Assembly (NCBI RefSeq): GCF_028293085.1
Contig: NZ_JAQGLC010000304.1
Span: forward strand, 1-41,162
Origin: Sphingomonas bacterium
GTDB lineage: Bacteria; Pseudomonadota; Alphaproteobacteria; Sphingomonadales; Sphingomonadaceae
Length of the DNA: 41,162 nucleotides
Reading direction: 5' to 3'
Position 1 is the stretch's first letter, and each line of letters begins with the position of its first letter. Made by a program: the position numbers and the translations under genes. Positions 1 through 7,148 of the stretch are shown piece after piece. The notes beneath the pieces are model-generated. The model searched no databases. It worked only from the letters and a program-made list of their open reading frames with translations, and was not told where the DNA came from.

Positions 1-10
1 CTACAGGAGG

Positions 11-29
11 ACCTCCATATCCTGGAGGT
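11..29 (+). promoter_or_regulatory. Hairpin overlapping the ribosome binding site of the first gene
   Basis: ACCTCCA (11-17) and TGGAGGT (23-29) form a perfect 7-bp inverted repeat with a 5-nt loop. The right arm contains the GGAGG Shine-Dalgarno sequence that sits 5 nt before the ATG at 34. A second GGAGG (6-10) lies just upstream of the anti-SD arm and could compete for it. Folding would hide the ribosome binding site, so translation could be structure-controlled. The pairing is seen directly; the regulatory role is inference. Confidence 0.4.
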
Positions 30-33
30 TCCA

Positions 34-633
34 ATGCCCGACGATCACATCCTGCATAACCGCCGCTCCGCGCTGTTCACCGCGCTGGCGGTTTCGGGCG
101 TTGCCGCCGCGACGATCCTCGATGCCCACGCTTCGCCCCTCAGCCTTGGTAGCGCGGCCGGTGCCGCCGAGGCGCCCGGCGATTTCGATTTCCTCGTCGG
201 GCGCTGGAACGTCCGCCATTCCAAGCTCCGCAAGCGCCTCGCCGGGAGCACCGACTGGGACGATTTCGCCGGGACTTGCGTCAACTGGCCGCTGCTCGGC
301 GGCCAGGGCAATGTCGACGACAATCTGCTCCACACCCCCCAGGGCGCCTATCGCGGCGTCGGCGTGCGCGCGTTCGATCCGGTGGCGGGCGCCTGGTCGA
401 TCTGGTGGCTCGATTCGCGCGACCCGGGCCGGATGGACGTGCCGGTGCGCGGCGGCTTTCGCGACGGTGTCGGGACCTTCGTCGCCGACGATCTGTTCGA
501 GGACCGGCCGATCAGGATGCGGTTCACCTGGTCGAAGATCACGCCGACCACGGCGCATTGGGAACAGGCCTTCTCGCCCGACGGCGGGGCGAGCTGGGAG
601 GTCAATTGGCGGATGGACTTCGCGCGGCAATAA
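34..633 (+). CDS. Secreted DUF1579-like protein
   Basis: This 199-aa protein opens with a signal-peptide-like N-terminus: charged HNRRSAL, then a hydrophobic stretch ending in an Ala-rich region near residue 34. The twin Arg hints at Tat export but is not decisive. The mature part begins FDFLVGRWNV and continues with alternating beta-strand-like segments, W-rich motifs (WSIWWLDSRDPGR, WEVNWRMDF) and no obvious catalytic residues. That pattern fits the DUF1579 / lipocalin-like family of 'FLxGxW' proteins, whose function is not established. The start is fixed by GGAGG 5 nt upstream. Its left neighbour lies outside the window; the next gene converges from the minus strand 12 bp away. Confidence 0.75.
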   Translation: MPDDHILHNRRSALFTALAVSGVAAATILDAHASPLSLGSAAGAAEAPGDFDFLVGRWNVRHSKLRKRLAGSTDWDDFAGTCVNWPLLGGQGNVDDNLLHTPQGAYRGVGVRAFDPVAGAWSIWWLDSRDPGRMDVPVRGGFRDGVGTFVADDLFEDRPIRMRFTWSKITPTTAHWEQAFSPDGGASWEVNWRMDFARQ

Positions 634-645
634 AAGGCCCGCGTC

Positions 646-1146
646 TTACCGGCCCGGCGGGTTCCCGGCGGACGGCTTTCGCCACCGCCATACCGGGCCG
701 TCCTCGGGATCGAAAACCTCGCCTTCGAACACGAAGCCGTTGCGCGTCAGCACGGCGCCGGAGGCGTTGCGTTCGGGAAGGGTGTGGGCGATCACGCCGG
801 TCGCGGCGCCTTCCGCGATCCGCAGCAGGGCGGCGACCATCGCCGAGGCGACGCCGGTGCCCTCGAACGCGGGGAAGGTATAATAGGCGATCTCCACGAT
901 ACCGGCGGCGTCGGGCGCATGCTTGAATCCGCTTATGCCTTGGGTGACGGGGGCGCCGTCGAGCGTGCCGATCGCCCAATAGGTGCCCCAGAGCCCGGCG
1001 CGCGGCGTCGCCGTCATCGTCTCCAGCACCGCGGCGATGGCCTCCGCGGCGTCGTCCCCGGGCGGGAAGCCCAGGGCGATGCCGCGGGCGAGACGGGCCG
1101 AGGGCGCCCGGACGCCTTCGCCGTCGGCGGGGATCAGAATCGGCAC
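646..1146 (-). CDS. GNAT-family N-acetyltransferase
   Basis: A 166-aa protein with the GNAT layout. The central strand and acetyl-CoA loop region read GIVEIAYYTFPAFEGTGVAS, where the usual Q/RxxGxG/A pyrophosphate loop appears as FEGTGVA. A further helix follows (MVAALLRIAEGAATGVIAHT), and then the NASGAVLTRNGFVFEGE segment, which matches the common 'N.aS..vl.k.GF...g' end of RimJ/RimL-like acetyltransferases. The acceptor substrate cannot be told. The start is a GTG with a weak ribosome binding site, 16 bp after the stop of the 46-aa ORF, so the two are probably co-transcribed. Confidence 0.8.
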   Translation of the reverse strand: MPILIPADGEGVRAPSARLARGIALGFPPGDDAAEAIAAVLETMTATPRAGLWGTYWAIGTLDGAPVTQGISGFKHAPDAAGIVEIAYYTFPAFEGTGVASAMVAALLRIAEGAATGVIAHTLPERNASGAVLTRNGFVFEGEVFDPEDGPVWRWRKPSAGNPPGR

Positions 1147-1162
1147 GCGGTGCCCGGGCGGG

Positions 1163-1303
1163 TCAGACCGGCGGGTGGCGGCGGTCGTCCCGGCTGAAGA
1201 CGAGCCCGATGGCGGTGATGAGGATGCGCACGATGCCCGCGGTGATCGCGAGCCATAGGCCCAGGGGGGTCCGCTTCCAGCCGGGCTTGCTCTGCTGTTC
1301 CAT
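1163..1303 (-). CDS. 46-aa single-span membrane protein
   Basis: A short ORF starting MEQQSKPGWKRTP, followed by one clear hydrophobic helix (about residues 15-36, LGLWLAITAGIVRILITAIG) and a basic tail FSRDDRRHPPV. A longer in-frame extension to 1426 runs through a terminator hairpin and has no protein-like character, so the ATG at 1303 is chosen. No strong ribosome binding site is visible. It lies just upstream of the GNAT gene on the same strand. Function is not recognised. Many alphaproteobacteria carry such one-helix proteins annotated as hypothetical. Confidence 0.55.
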   Translation of the reverse strand: MEQQSKPGWKRTPLGLWLAITAGIVRILITAIGLVFSRDDRRHPPV

Positions 1304-1333
1304 AACGCCCGTTACCACGAAAGCGCCGCGCCT

Positions 1334-1357
1334 GGAAATTCGGGCGGAAATTCGGGC
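1334..1357. repeat. Tandem 12-bp direct repeat
   Basis: GGAAATTCGGGC occurs twice back to back, perfectly, 30 bp upstream of the 46-aa membrane gene on the minus strand. The position suits a regulator-binding site or part of a promoter. Nothing else supports a role. Confidence 0.5.
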
Positions 1358-1375
1358 TATGTCCGCGTCTTGCCC

Positions 1376-1410
1376 AAAAAAAGGATGCCCGGACCGCAAG
1401 CGGCCCGGGC
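1376..1410 (-). terminator. Intrinsic terminator (second one downstream of the TonB receptor)
   Basis: Read on the minus strand, outer arms GCCCGG/CCGGGC (1405-1410 and 1387-1392) enclose an inner CCGC-AA-GCGG stem, and ATCC followed by seven T residues comes directly after. This is a textbook rho-independent terminator. Because the receptor gene already has its own terminator at 1551-1598, this one must end another transcript or act as backup. Confidence 0.75.
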
Positions 1411-1474
1411 ACCAAGTGTAGCGCATCCTGCGCTGATATCCATCGAGGGAATCGGCTGAATATCAACGCAGGAT
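1376..1474 (-). ncRNA. Candidate structured small RNA or 3'-UTR-derived RNA
   Basis: On the minus strand a 15-bp inverted repeat (1460-1474 with 1425-1439, one G-U pair, 20-nt loop) is followed 14 nt later by the intrinsic terminator at 1376-1410. A long stem-loop ending in a Rho-independent terminator, placed between two genes that do not need it, is the usual look of a small RNA or a processed mRNA tail. No convincing promoter was found upstream of 1480, so it could be released from read-through past the receptor terminator. Confidence 0.3.
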
Positions 1475-1550
1475 AAGGTTGCCCTCTCGCGCATCTCGTT
1501 CATCCGGCCGATCCCGGTCGATCCCGGGGGTTGGCCGGAAGGAAAAGGGT

Positions 1551-1598
1551 GGACCGGAGGGACGGGCGGCTCGTGCGAGCCGCCCGTCCCCCCGGTCC
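1551..1598 (-). terminator. Terminator of the first TonB-dependent receptor gene
   Basis: A perfect 13-bp inverted repeat, GACGGGCGGCTCG / CGAGCCGCCCGTC (1561-1588), is nested inside a second 7-bp pair GGACCGG/CCGGTCC (1551-1557 and 1592-1598). On the minus strand it follows the receptor stop codon by 6 bp and leads into ACCCTTTTCC. Strong stem, modest T tract. Confidence 0.75.
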
Positions 1599-1604
1599 GT
1601 CAGA

Positions 1605-4600
1605 TCAGAAGTCCACCTTCGCGCCGACGCGGAACGAGCGGCCGATGATGCCGGCCTCGCTCACGACCGGGTTGTAGAGATAGGCGCCATAGGTCGTGGC
1701 ATCGATCGACGCCTTGCGATCCGCGACGTTCATCACGTCCATGTACAGCGTGAAGCGATCGTCGACCTTGACCGCCCCGTGCAGGTCGACGCTGATGAAC
1801 GACTTCACGTTGCAGCCCTGATAGGCGTCACCCGCGGCGTTGGTGGGAACGAGGCTGCAATCGCCGGCCACGCTGCCCTGATCCTCTGCCGAGTAGTTAT
1901 ACCCGCTCGTGTAGTAAGCGGTCGCGGTGAGCGACCACGGCCCCACGTCGAGCGTGTTCTGCCAGTTGCCCCGCCAGCGCTGCGTGCCGGAACCGGCCGT
2001 CAGGTTGAAGTTGCCGAGGGTGCCGGCATAATGCTCGGTCCGGGTTCCGGTCACGTTGCCGGCGGAGTCCGTCACCGGGAAGGTCGTGTCGAGGTTGATG
2101 ATGTAGGTCGCATCGGCCGACATCGTGTACTTGATGTTGTCGGTCAGGTTGAACCGCGCCTTCACCCCGAAATCGAGACCGGAGGTGTTGATCTCGTTCG
2201 CGTTGATGAAGCTGCCCTGGGCGAAGGCGACGCGACGCGTTGCAGTCGGATGATCGACATCGACTTCGTCCGGAATGATCGTCACGCCACCGAAGGAGGT
2301 TTCGCCGGTCGCGTAATAATTGTTGATCGCCGGCTGGAATTGGACCGTCGTGATCGCGTTGGTCTTCCGGATGTTGTAATAGTCGACCGTGAAGCTCACG
2401 TTCGGCACCGGCTCGACGATCGCGCCCAGCGTGAAGTTGCGCGACTTCTCCGCCTTCAGGTTCGGATTGCCGACCGTCGTCTCGCCAATGCTGTAATTGG
2501 TGAGGTAGAGGTTGGGGCCGCCCGACGAGTTGAGATGCTGGTTGGAAAAGCTGGTCGGCAGCGACGATGGCGAAACGGTGACATAGCCGGTGGTCGGCAG
2601 CGCGCCGGACTCCGCGAAGCTCGGGATGCGGAAGCCCTTCGAGTAGGTACCGCGCAGCGCGATCTGCTTGATCGGGGTGAACTTCGCGCCGATCTTCGGC
2701 GAGAAGTTGGACTGGCCCGACGAATAATGATCGTAACGGCCCGACGCGTTGATCTCGAGCTGGTCGAACACGGGTGCGTTGACCTCGAAATAGGCCGATT
2801 CGACTTCGCGCTTGCCGGTTGCGCCAAAGGCGTTGAGGCGGAAATAGCGCTCGGTCGCACCGTTATAGTCGGGGTTGCCGCTGGGATCGTACAGCGATTC
2901 GTGACGGAAGGCGCCGCCGACCGCGACCTGCAACATGCCGCCCGGGAGCTGGAACAGATCCTTCCCGATGCTGCCCTGGATCTGGTACAGATGCGAGTTC
3001 TGCCGGTTGGTCTGGGTCGGCGTCAGATAGTCGAGCGTCGCCTGGCTGGTCTGCGACGGGTTCACGAAATTGTACGAACCGTCGTTGATCACATCGAGCA
3101 GGTGCTGGATGTAGACATAGCCCTTGGCGATCGTCTTCAGCTTGCTGATCATGGCGGTGCCGTCGAGCGCATAGTTGAAGCCGTCGCCGAAGCTGCCGTG
3201 CAGGCCGATCGCCGCGCGGAAGACATCGCTCTGCGACGAATTGAACTCGGTGCTGGTCGGCAGGCGGCCGGCGATGCGCGCCACCTCGCCCTGTGCCGCG
3301 AACGGGTTGTTCGGGTTCAGCGTACCGTTGGCCGCGGTGCAGGCCGCGGTCGTGCCACGCGCACAGATATAGACCGGCAGGGTCAGGATGCCGGCGCCGG
3401 CCGAGGTGCTGTAGGCCGGGAAGTCGATGCCGGCAGGCGCGTTGGCCCGGATGGTGCTGGCAAGGCCGGTATAGGCCGAGTAGTTATGCTCGTAATTGGC
3501 CTCGGCGGTCAGCTCGGAATTGCCGAGATTGACGGTCAGATGGCCCGAGGCGCCATAGCGGTGCATCTGCGGCTCGATCTGGCCATAGTCATGCGTGATG
3601 TCCTGCTGGCAGACGTTGCGCGGGGTGACCGGCACGGCGAGCGGATTGCCGTTGGCATCCTTGTTCGCATCGGCGAGCTGCTGGTCGGTCAGCGAATAGG
3701 GCGTCAGGTTGCCGCAGCCGTTGAGCAGCTGATAGGCGCCCAGCGCGGTGGTGTTGGTCGCGTTATAGGGACGGACGATGAAGACGTCCGGCGCGGTCGA
3801 CAGGCCGTTGAAGTTGCCGTTGGTCACGCCGTTGGCGATGTTGTTCGGGCCGCAGACGCCCTGATAGCAGATGCCCGTCTGGTTGTCGGTGTTGAACGGA
3901 TAGTCGCGGTCGCGATTATAGAGCGCGGACTGGTCGAGATAATGGCCGCTGACATAGACGTTGTAGCCCTGATCGCTCAGGTCGCCATAACCGAAGGTCG
4001 CGCTCAGCCGGTGGTTGGCGGCGTCGCCGCGCTGGCTGATGCCGGCCTCGGCGGTCGCGTGAAGCCCGGTGATCTGCTTCTTGGTGATGATGTTGACCAC
4101 GCCGGCGACGGCGTCTGCGCCGTAGGTGGACGATGCGCCGTCCTTCAGCACCTCGACCCGGTCGACGATCTCGTCGGGGATGGTGTTCAGATCGACGAAG
4201 TTGCGCGTGCCGTCATCGGCGAGCGGGTAGTAAGCGGCGCGCAGGCCGTCGAACAGCACCAGCGTCGACGAGGTGGTGAGACCGCGCAGCGAGATCGAGG
4301 AAGCGCCGCCGGCAAAGGCGCCGTTGGCGGTGAAGCTGTTGGTCAGCGCCGGGCCGTTATTCGCGGCGAGCGACTGGATCGCGCCCTGGACGGTGGTGAT
4401 GCCGCGCTTCTCGAGGTCGTCGGCGGACAGCACGGTGACGGGCGAGGGCGTCTCGGTGTCGGTGCGGCGGAACAGCGTGCCGGTGACGACGATGTCGCCG
4501 CCGGTATCGGCTGCCTGGTCCTGGCCGGCGGCCGGCGCTGCGGCGGGGGTGTCCTGCACGGTGGGGGCTGCTTCCTGCGCGAAGGCGGGCGTCGCCAGCG

Positions 4601-4673
4601 ACAGGAAGACCGCCGCTGCGGCGGTGCCCGCGAGCAAGCGGGACTTGCCGATAGAAGGATTGGAATTGATCAC
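1605..4673 (-). CDS. TonB-dependent outer-membrane receptor
   Basis: A 1,022-aa receptor. It has a signal peptide (MINSNPSIGKSRLLAGT..., cleavage after AFA), an Ala/Pro-rich linker, a TonB-box-like DIVVTGTLF, a plug domain (SLRGLTTSSTLVLFDGL; RVEVLKDGASSTYGADAVAG; VNIITKK) and a long beta-barrel ending in the expected C-terminal aromatic (FRVGAKVDF). The motif GFRIPSFAESG is usual for the family. It imports a bulky substrate across the outer membrane using TonB-ExbBD energy; the substrate cannot be told. The GTG start is chosen because GAGGAG lies 7 nt upstream and the signal peptide begins there; 33 in-frame codons further upstream lack any such character. It sits alone, behind an 827-bp leader region and before a strong terminator. 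Confidence 0.93.
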   Translation of the reverse strand: MINSNPSIGKSRLLAGTAAAAVFLSLATPAFAQEAAPTVQDTPAAAPAAGQDQAADTGGDIVVTGTLFRRTDTETPSPVTVLSADDLEKRGITTVQGAIQSLAANNGPALTNSFTANGAFAGGASSISLRGLTTSSTLVLFDGLRAAYYPLADDGTRNFVDLNTIPDEIVDRVEVLKDGASSTYGADAVAGVVNIITKKQITGLHATAEAGISQRGDAANHRLSATFGYGDLSDQGYNVYVSGHYLDQSALYNRDRDYPFNTDNQTGICYQGVCGPNNIANGVTNGNFNGLSTAPDVFIVRPYNATNTTALGAYQLLNGCGNLTPYSLTDQQLADANKDANGNPLAVPVTPRNVCQQDITHDYGQIEPQMHRYGASGHLTVNLGNSELTAEANYEHNYSAYTGLASTIRANAPAGIDFPAYSTSAGAGILTLPVYICARGTTAACTAANGTLNPNNPFAAQGEVARIAGRLPTSTEFNSSQSDVFRAAIGLHGSFGDGFNYALDGTAMISKLKTIAKGYVYIQHLLDVINDGSYNFVNPSQTSQATLDYLTPTQTNRQNSHLYQIQGSIGKDLFQLPGGMLQVAVGGAFRHESLYDPSGNPDYNGATERYFRLNAFGATGKREVESAYFEVNAPVFDQLEINASGRYDHYSSGQSNFSPKIGAKFTPIKQIALRGTYSKGFRIPSFAESGALPTTGYVTVSPSSLPTSFSNQHLNSSGGPNLYLTNYSIGETTVGNPNLKAEKSRNFTLGAIVEPVPNVSFTVDYYNIRKTNAITTVQFQPAINNYYATGETSFGGVTIIPDEVDVDHPTATRRVAFAQGSFINANEINTSGLDFGVKARFNLTDNIKYTMSADATYIINLDTTFPVTDSAGNVTGTRTEHYAGTLGNFNLTAGSGTQRWRGNWQNTLDVGPWSLTATAYYTSGYNYSAEDQGSVAGDCSLVPTNAAGDAYQGCNVKSFISVDLHGAVKVDDRFTLYMDVMNVADRKASIDATTYGAYLYNPVVSEAGIIGRSFRVGAKVDF

Positions 4674-5500
4674 AGAGTCGCTCCTCACTGACCCGTGGGA
4701 TCGCACGATTCGCGACCCCTTCGGATGTATTTGCCTGTCTCTGGGACCATGCATCCCGGCCCCCCGAGACATGATTGGCCGCCCATGAGGCGACGCCCCG
4801 GGCTTGTAAAGAAACCGTAGGGAAGCGTGGCTGTTTCGCCTGCGACTGTAGCAGAAAAGCCACGATTTCTGTTAGTTAGGCCGGAGTGGACCTATCCAGT
4901 GTTCATCAGAACAGCACCGAGCCGTGGTCGAATTACGTGTCGTTCTACTTCCGGCCGGTCAGAAAATGCGGTCCGGGCCGACCGATATTCTCACCGCGCT
5001 CCTGCAAGTTCGCGCCATATTATTGACGGGGCGCGCGGGTGAGTTCTCTTGCCCGTCGACGCCGGGCGGAAAGTGTCTTGGACAAGGGGCCAGACCTCGC
5101 AGATGTTGGCGCGATGGTGCCGCATTGATCGGGGCTCTGGCTCAAGGTGTACTGTATAGACAATACACGCAAGTAATTGGCTTATTAATATAGACGACGC
5201 CGACCGCCACGACCCACACCAGTCACAGCATTATTCTTGAAGAAGCTGTGGCGCGCGGTGCGCGTGCGGCACCTGTTGGGTGGCCGTCGAGCAGGCGTGC
5301 GACCTCGGGAAGGAGCCAGCGGCGTCTTTGGAAGGAAGATCCTGTACGGCTCTTGAACCGCTGCGATTTTCTTGTGCCGGAACCTGCCGGCCGCACACAC
5401 GGGATCATGCCGCCGACGGCGATGTTCATGCGCGCGCCGGGAACGGCGATGGACTCGCCGACAGGAGACGATTTTCAGGTCGCGGACTTCAGACGCGGCA
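4674..5500. other. 827-bp intergenic region upstream of the TonB receptor
   Basis: No convincing gene. Composition drops to AT-rich around 5140-5190, which also holds a near-palindromic operator-like site. Short open frames on both strands at 5185-5565 are Arg/Pro/Ser-rich and disagree with local codon use. The region must contain the promoter of the receptor gene, but I cannot place its -35/-10 with confidence. Confidence 0.6.
5147..5168. promoter_or_regulatory. Operator-like palindrome with a GntR/HutC-type core
   Basis: The half sites GTGTACTGTAT and AGACAATACAC match as inverted repeats at 9 of 11 positions. The core TGTATAGACA fits the GT-N-TA-N-AC consensus known for HutC-subfamily GntR repressors. 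It lies 474 bp upstream of the receptor start and 330 bp beyond the end of the metallohydrolase gene. No GntR gene is in the window, so the partner is unknown. Confidence 0.4.
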
Positions 5501-7141
5501 TCAGATCTGGAGTCGGAGCTCCGCCCAGAGCGGATCGTCGCTCGGATCGGCATAGGTCAGCGTGAACAGCCCCGTGCCGGCGAACGCGGCTTCCTCGTCG
5601 CCGCGCTTTCCGTCGCCGCGGATGATCCGCTTCTGCGTCTTCACCTTCAGCCGGTCGTAGAGATCGCCGTACGGCATCGCCCAGCCCTTGGGATTCGACT
5701 TGGTGACCTGTTCCCCGGCCACGTCCTCGACCACCGGGATCATCGCCACCAGATCGGGGCTGGTCATCATCTCCAGCCCCATGGCGCGCGCCGTGGCGTT
5801 GTGGCTGCCGTGATGGCCGACCTTGTAGAACACGACGCGGCCCAGGATGTCCTGCGCGGTCTCGGTCTTCGCGTCGGGCGCGGGCGCCGGCTTGGAGGGG
5901 TATTTCTGGTCGTGCCACGACAGCCAGTTGCCGACCTGCGCGTCGGCGGGGAAGAGCAGGATCTTGCGGTCGGGCGCCTCGATCGCCAGCGCGAGCGATG
6001 TGTTGTTGACGTCGCCGTCGATCTTCATCGCCAGCGTCTCGGCCGATCCCAGCCATTCGCCGTCGATCCGGCGACCCTGGGCGTCGGCGGCGTAATAGAG
6101 GCGGGCGAGCGCATCGTCGGACTTCTCGTCCTGCCAGCGCCGGAACCGGTCAGTGAAGGGGAAATCGCCGGCTCCCAGCGACTCGCCGGAAGAGGTGTCG
6201 TTGAACCGCAGCGTCGTGTTCAGCGCCGCGACGTCGTCGGCGCTGGTCAGATAAACCTCGCGGGCCGCGCCCGCGGTCGGATCGAGCTGGAGCAGCCGCT
6301 TGCGCGCCCGTGGCGGGCCCAGCACATGCGCCATCAACCGGTCGTCCACCCCGAATTTCACCTGCTGGCCGGGCTCGAGATAGGAAACCTGCGGCTCCCC
6401 CGCCTTGCGCTTGAGCCAGGTGAACACGTCGGCGCAGCTGCGCGGCTTGGCCCCCGGCTTCAGCTTCGGGCGCGGCGCGGCGCCTGCGGCGGCAAAGGCG
6501 CTGCCCGGCGTCCAGGCGTCGATATCGCCGTAGAATTGCAGCATGTCCCGGATGCTCGCGGCCTGATCCAGCATCGCCGGATCGGTCTTGCCCATCATGA
6601 ACGGGTTGGGCTTGCCGGGCTGATCGGGCGCGACCAGCGCGGCGAGCGCCTCCAGCCCCTTGGAGCGCTTCTCGTTGATCGCGACGGCCAGCTCGTCCTG
6701 GTCGTTCTCGGTCCAGGCGACCCACAAGGACTTGATCGTGAAGGTCTCGAACACGTCATTGTGCAGGATGAAGCCGGAGAGATGATCATAATGTTCATGG
6801 GTGCCGATCACCAGATCGAGCACGCCGCCGGTATCGGCCTTTAGATTGTCGACGACCGCGCCGATATGCGCGACGCCGTCCTTGGTATTGGGCTTTGACG
6901 CGCCGATGCATTGCAGCACGCCACAGTCGATCAGCGCGCGGAAGGTCTTGCCGCCGAACTCGTGGGTCAGCAGGAAACAGTCGCCGAGCAGGCCGCGATA
7001 CATCCGGACCGAGATCGCGTCGCCGGCGCGCGCGGGGCCCGGAACAGGCGCCGCGGGGGCCGGTACGGGGTCCGCTACCGGGCCGGTCGCCGGAGCCTTG
7101 GGCCTGGGTGCCCGCACGCGCGGTTGGGAAGCTTTAGCCAT
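5501..7141 (-). CDS. ComEC/Rec2-like metallo-beta-lactamase-fold hydrolase
   Basis: A 546-aa protein. After a basic, Pro/Ala-rich disordered N-terminus (about residues 1-40) comes the first MBL strand SVRMYRGLLGDCFLL, then the zinc motif HEHYDH at about 115-120, an Asp-bearing strand LLFPADAQVG (Asp about 400), and KVGHHGSHN at about 442-446, the hallmark of the ComEC-type branch. The roughly 280 residues between the first and last motifs form an unusually long insertion. No transmembrane helices or signal peptide are seen, so it is a soluble stand-alone enzyme, not a DNA channel. The ATG at 7141 is preferred (TGAGG 5 nt upstream; an earlier in-frame ATG would overlap the previous gene). Only 7 bp separate it from the metallopeptidase gene, so they form one operon. 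Substrate unknown: nucleic acid, cyclic nucleotide and phosphodiester are all possible. Confidence 0.85.
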   Translation of the reverse strand: MAKASQPRVRAPRPKAPATGPVADPVPAPAAPVPGPARAGDAISVRMYRGLLGDCFLLTHEFGGKTFRALIDCGVLQCIGASKPNTKDGVAHIGAVVDNLKADTGGVLDLVIGTHEHYDHLSGFILHNDVFETFTIKSLWVAWTENDQDELAVAINEKRSKGLEALAALVAPDQPGKPNPFMMGKTDPAMLDQAASIRDMLQFYGDIDAWTPGSAFAAAGAAPRPKLKPGAKPRSCADVFTWLKRKAGEPQVSYLEPGQQVKFGVDDRLMAHVLGPPRARKRLLQLDPTAGAAREVYLTSADDVAALNTTLRFNDTSSGESLGAGDFPFTDRFRRWQDEKSDDALARLYYAADAQGRRIDGEWLGSAETLAMKIDGDVNNTSLALAIEAPDRKILLFPADAQVGNWLSWHDQKYPSKPAPAPDAKTETAQDILGRVVFYKVGHHGSHNATARAMGLEMMTSPDLVAMIPVVEDVAGEQVTKSNPKGWAMPYGDLYDRLKVKTQKRIIRGDGKRGDEEAAFAGTGLFTLTYADPSDDPLWAELRLQI

Positions 7142-7148
7142 GCCGGCC

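Noticed and set aside
1387..1474. tRNA-like fold near the receptor terminator
   Set aside because: The stems do not form a cloverleaf and no T-loop consensus is present.
1479..4691. A 1,070-codon open frame antisense to the TonB receptor
   Set aside because: It mirrors the receptor gene codon by codon, is Arg/Val/Ala-rich with no domain, signal or SD, and is a by-product of GC-rich codon use.
5223..5429. A 68-codon minus-strand ORF (MNIAVGGMIPCV...) downstream of the MBL gene
   Set aside because: The start lacks an SD, the second half is Arg/Ser-rich, and codon use does not match neighbours. A degraded remnant is possible but not supported.
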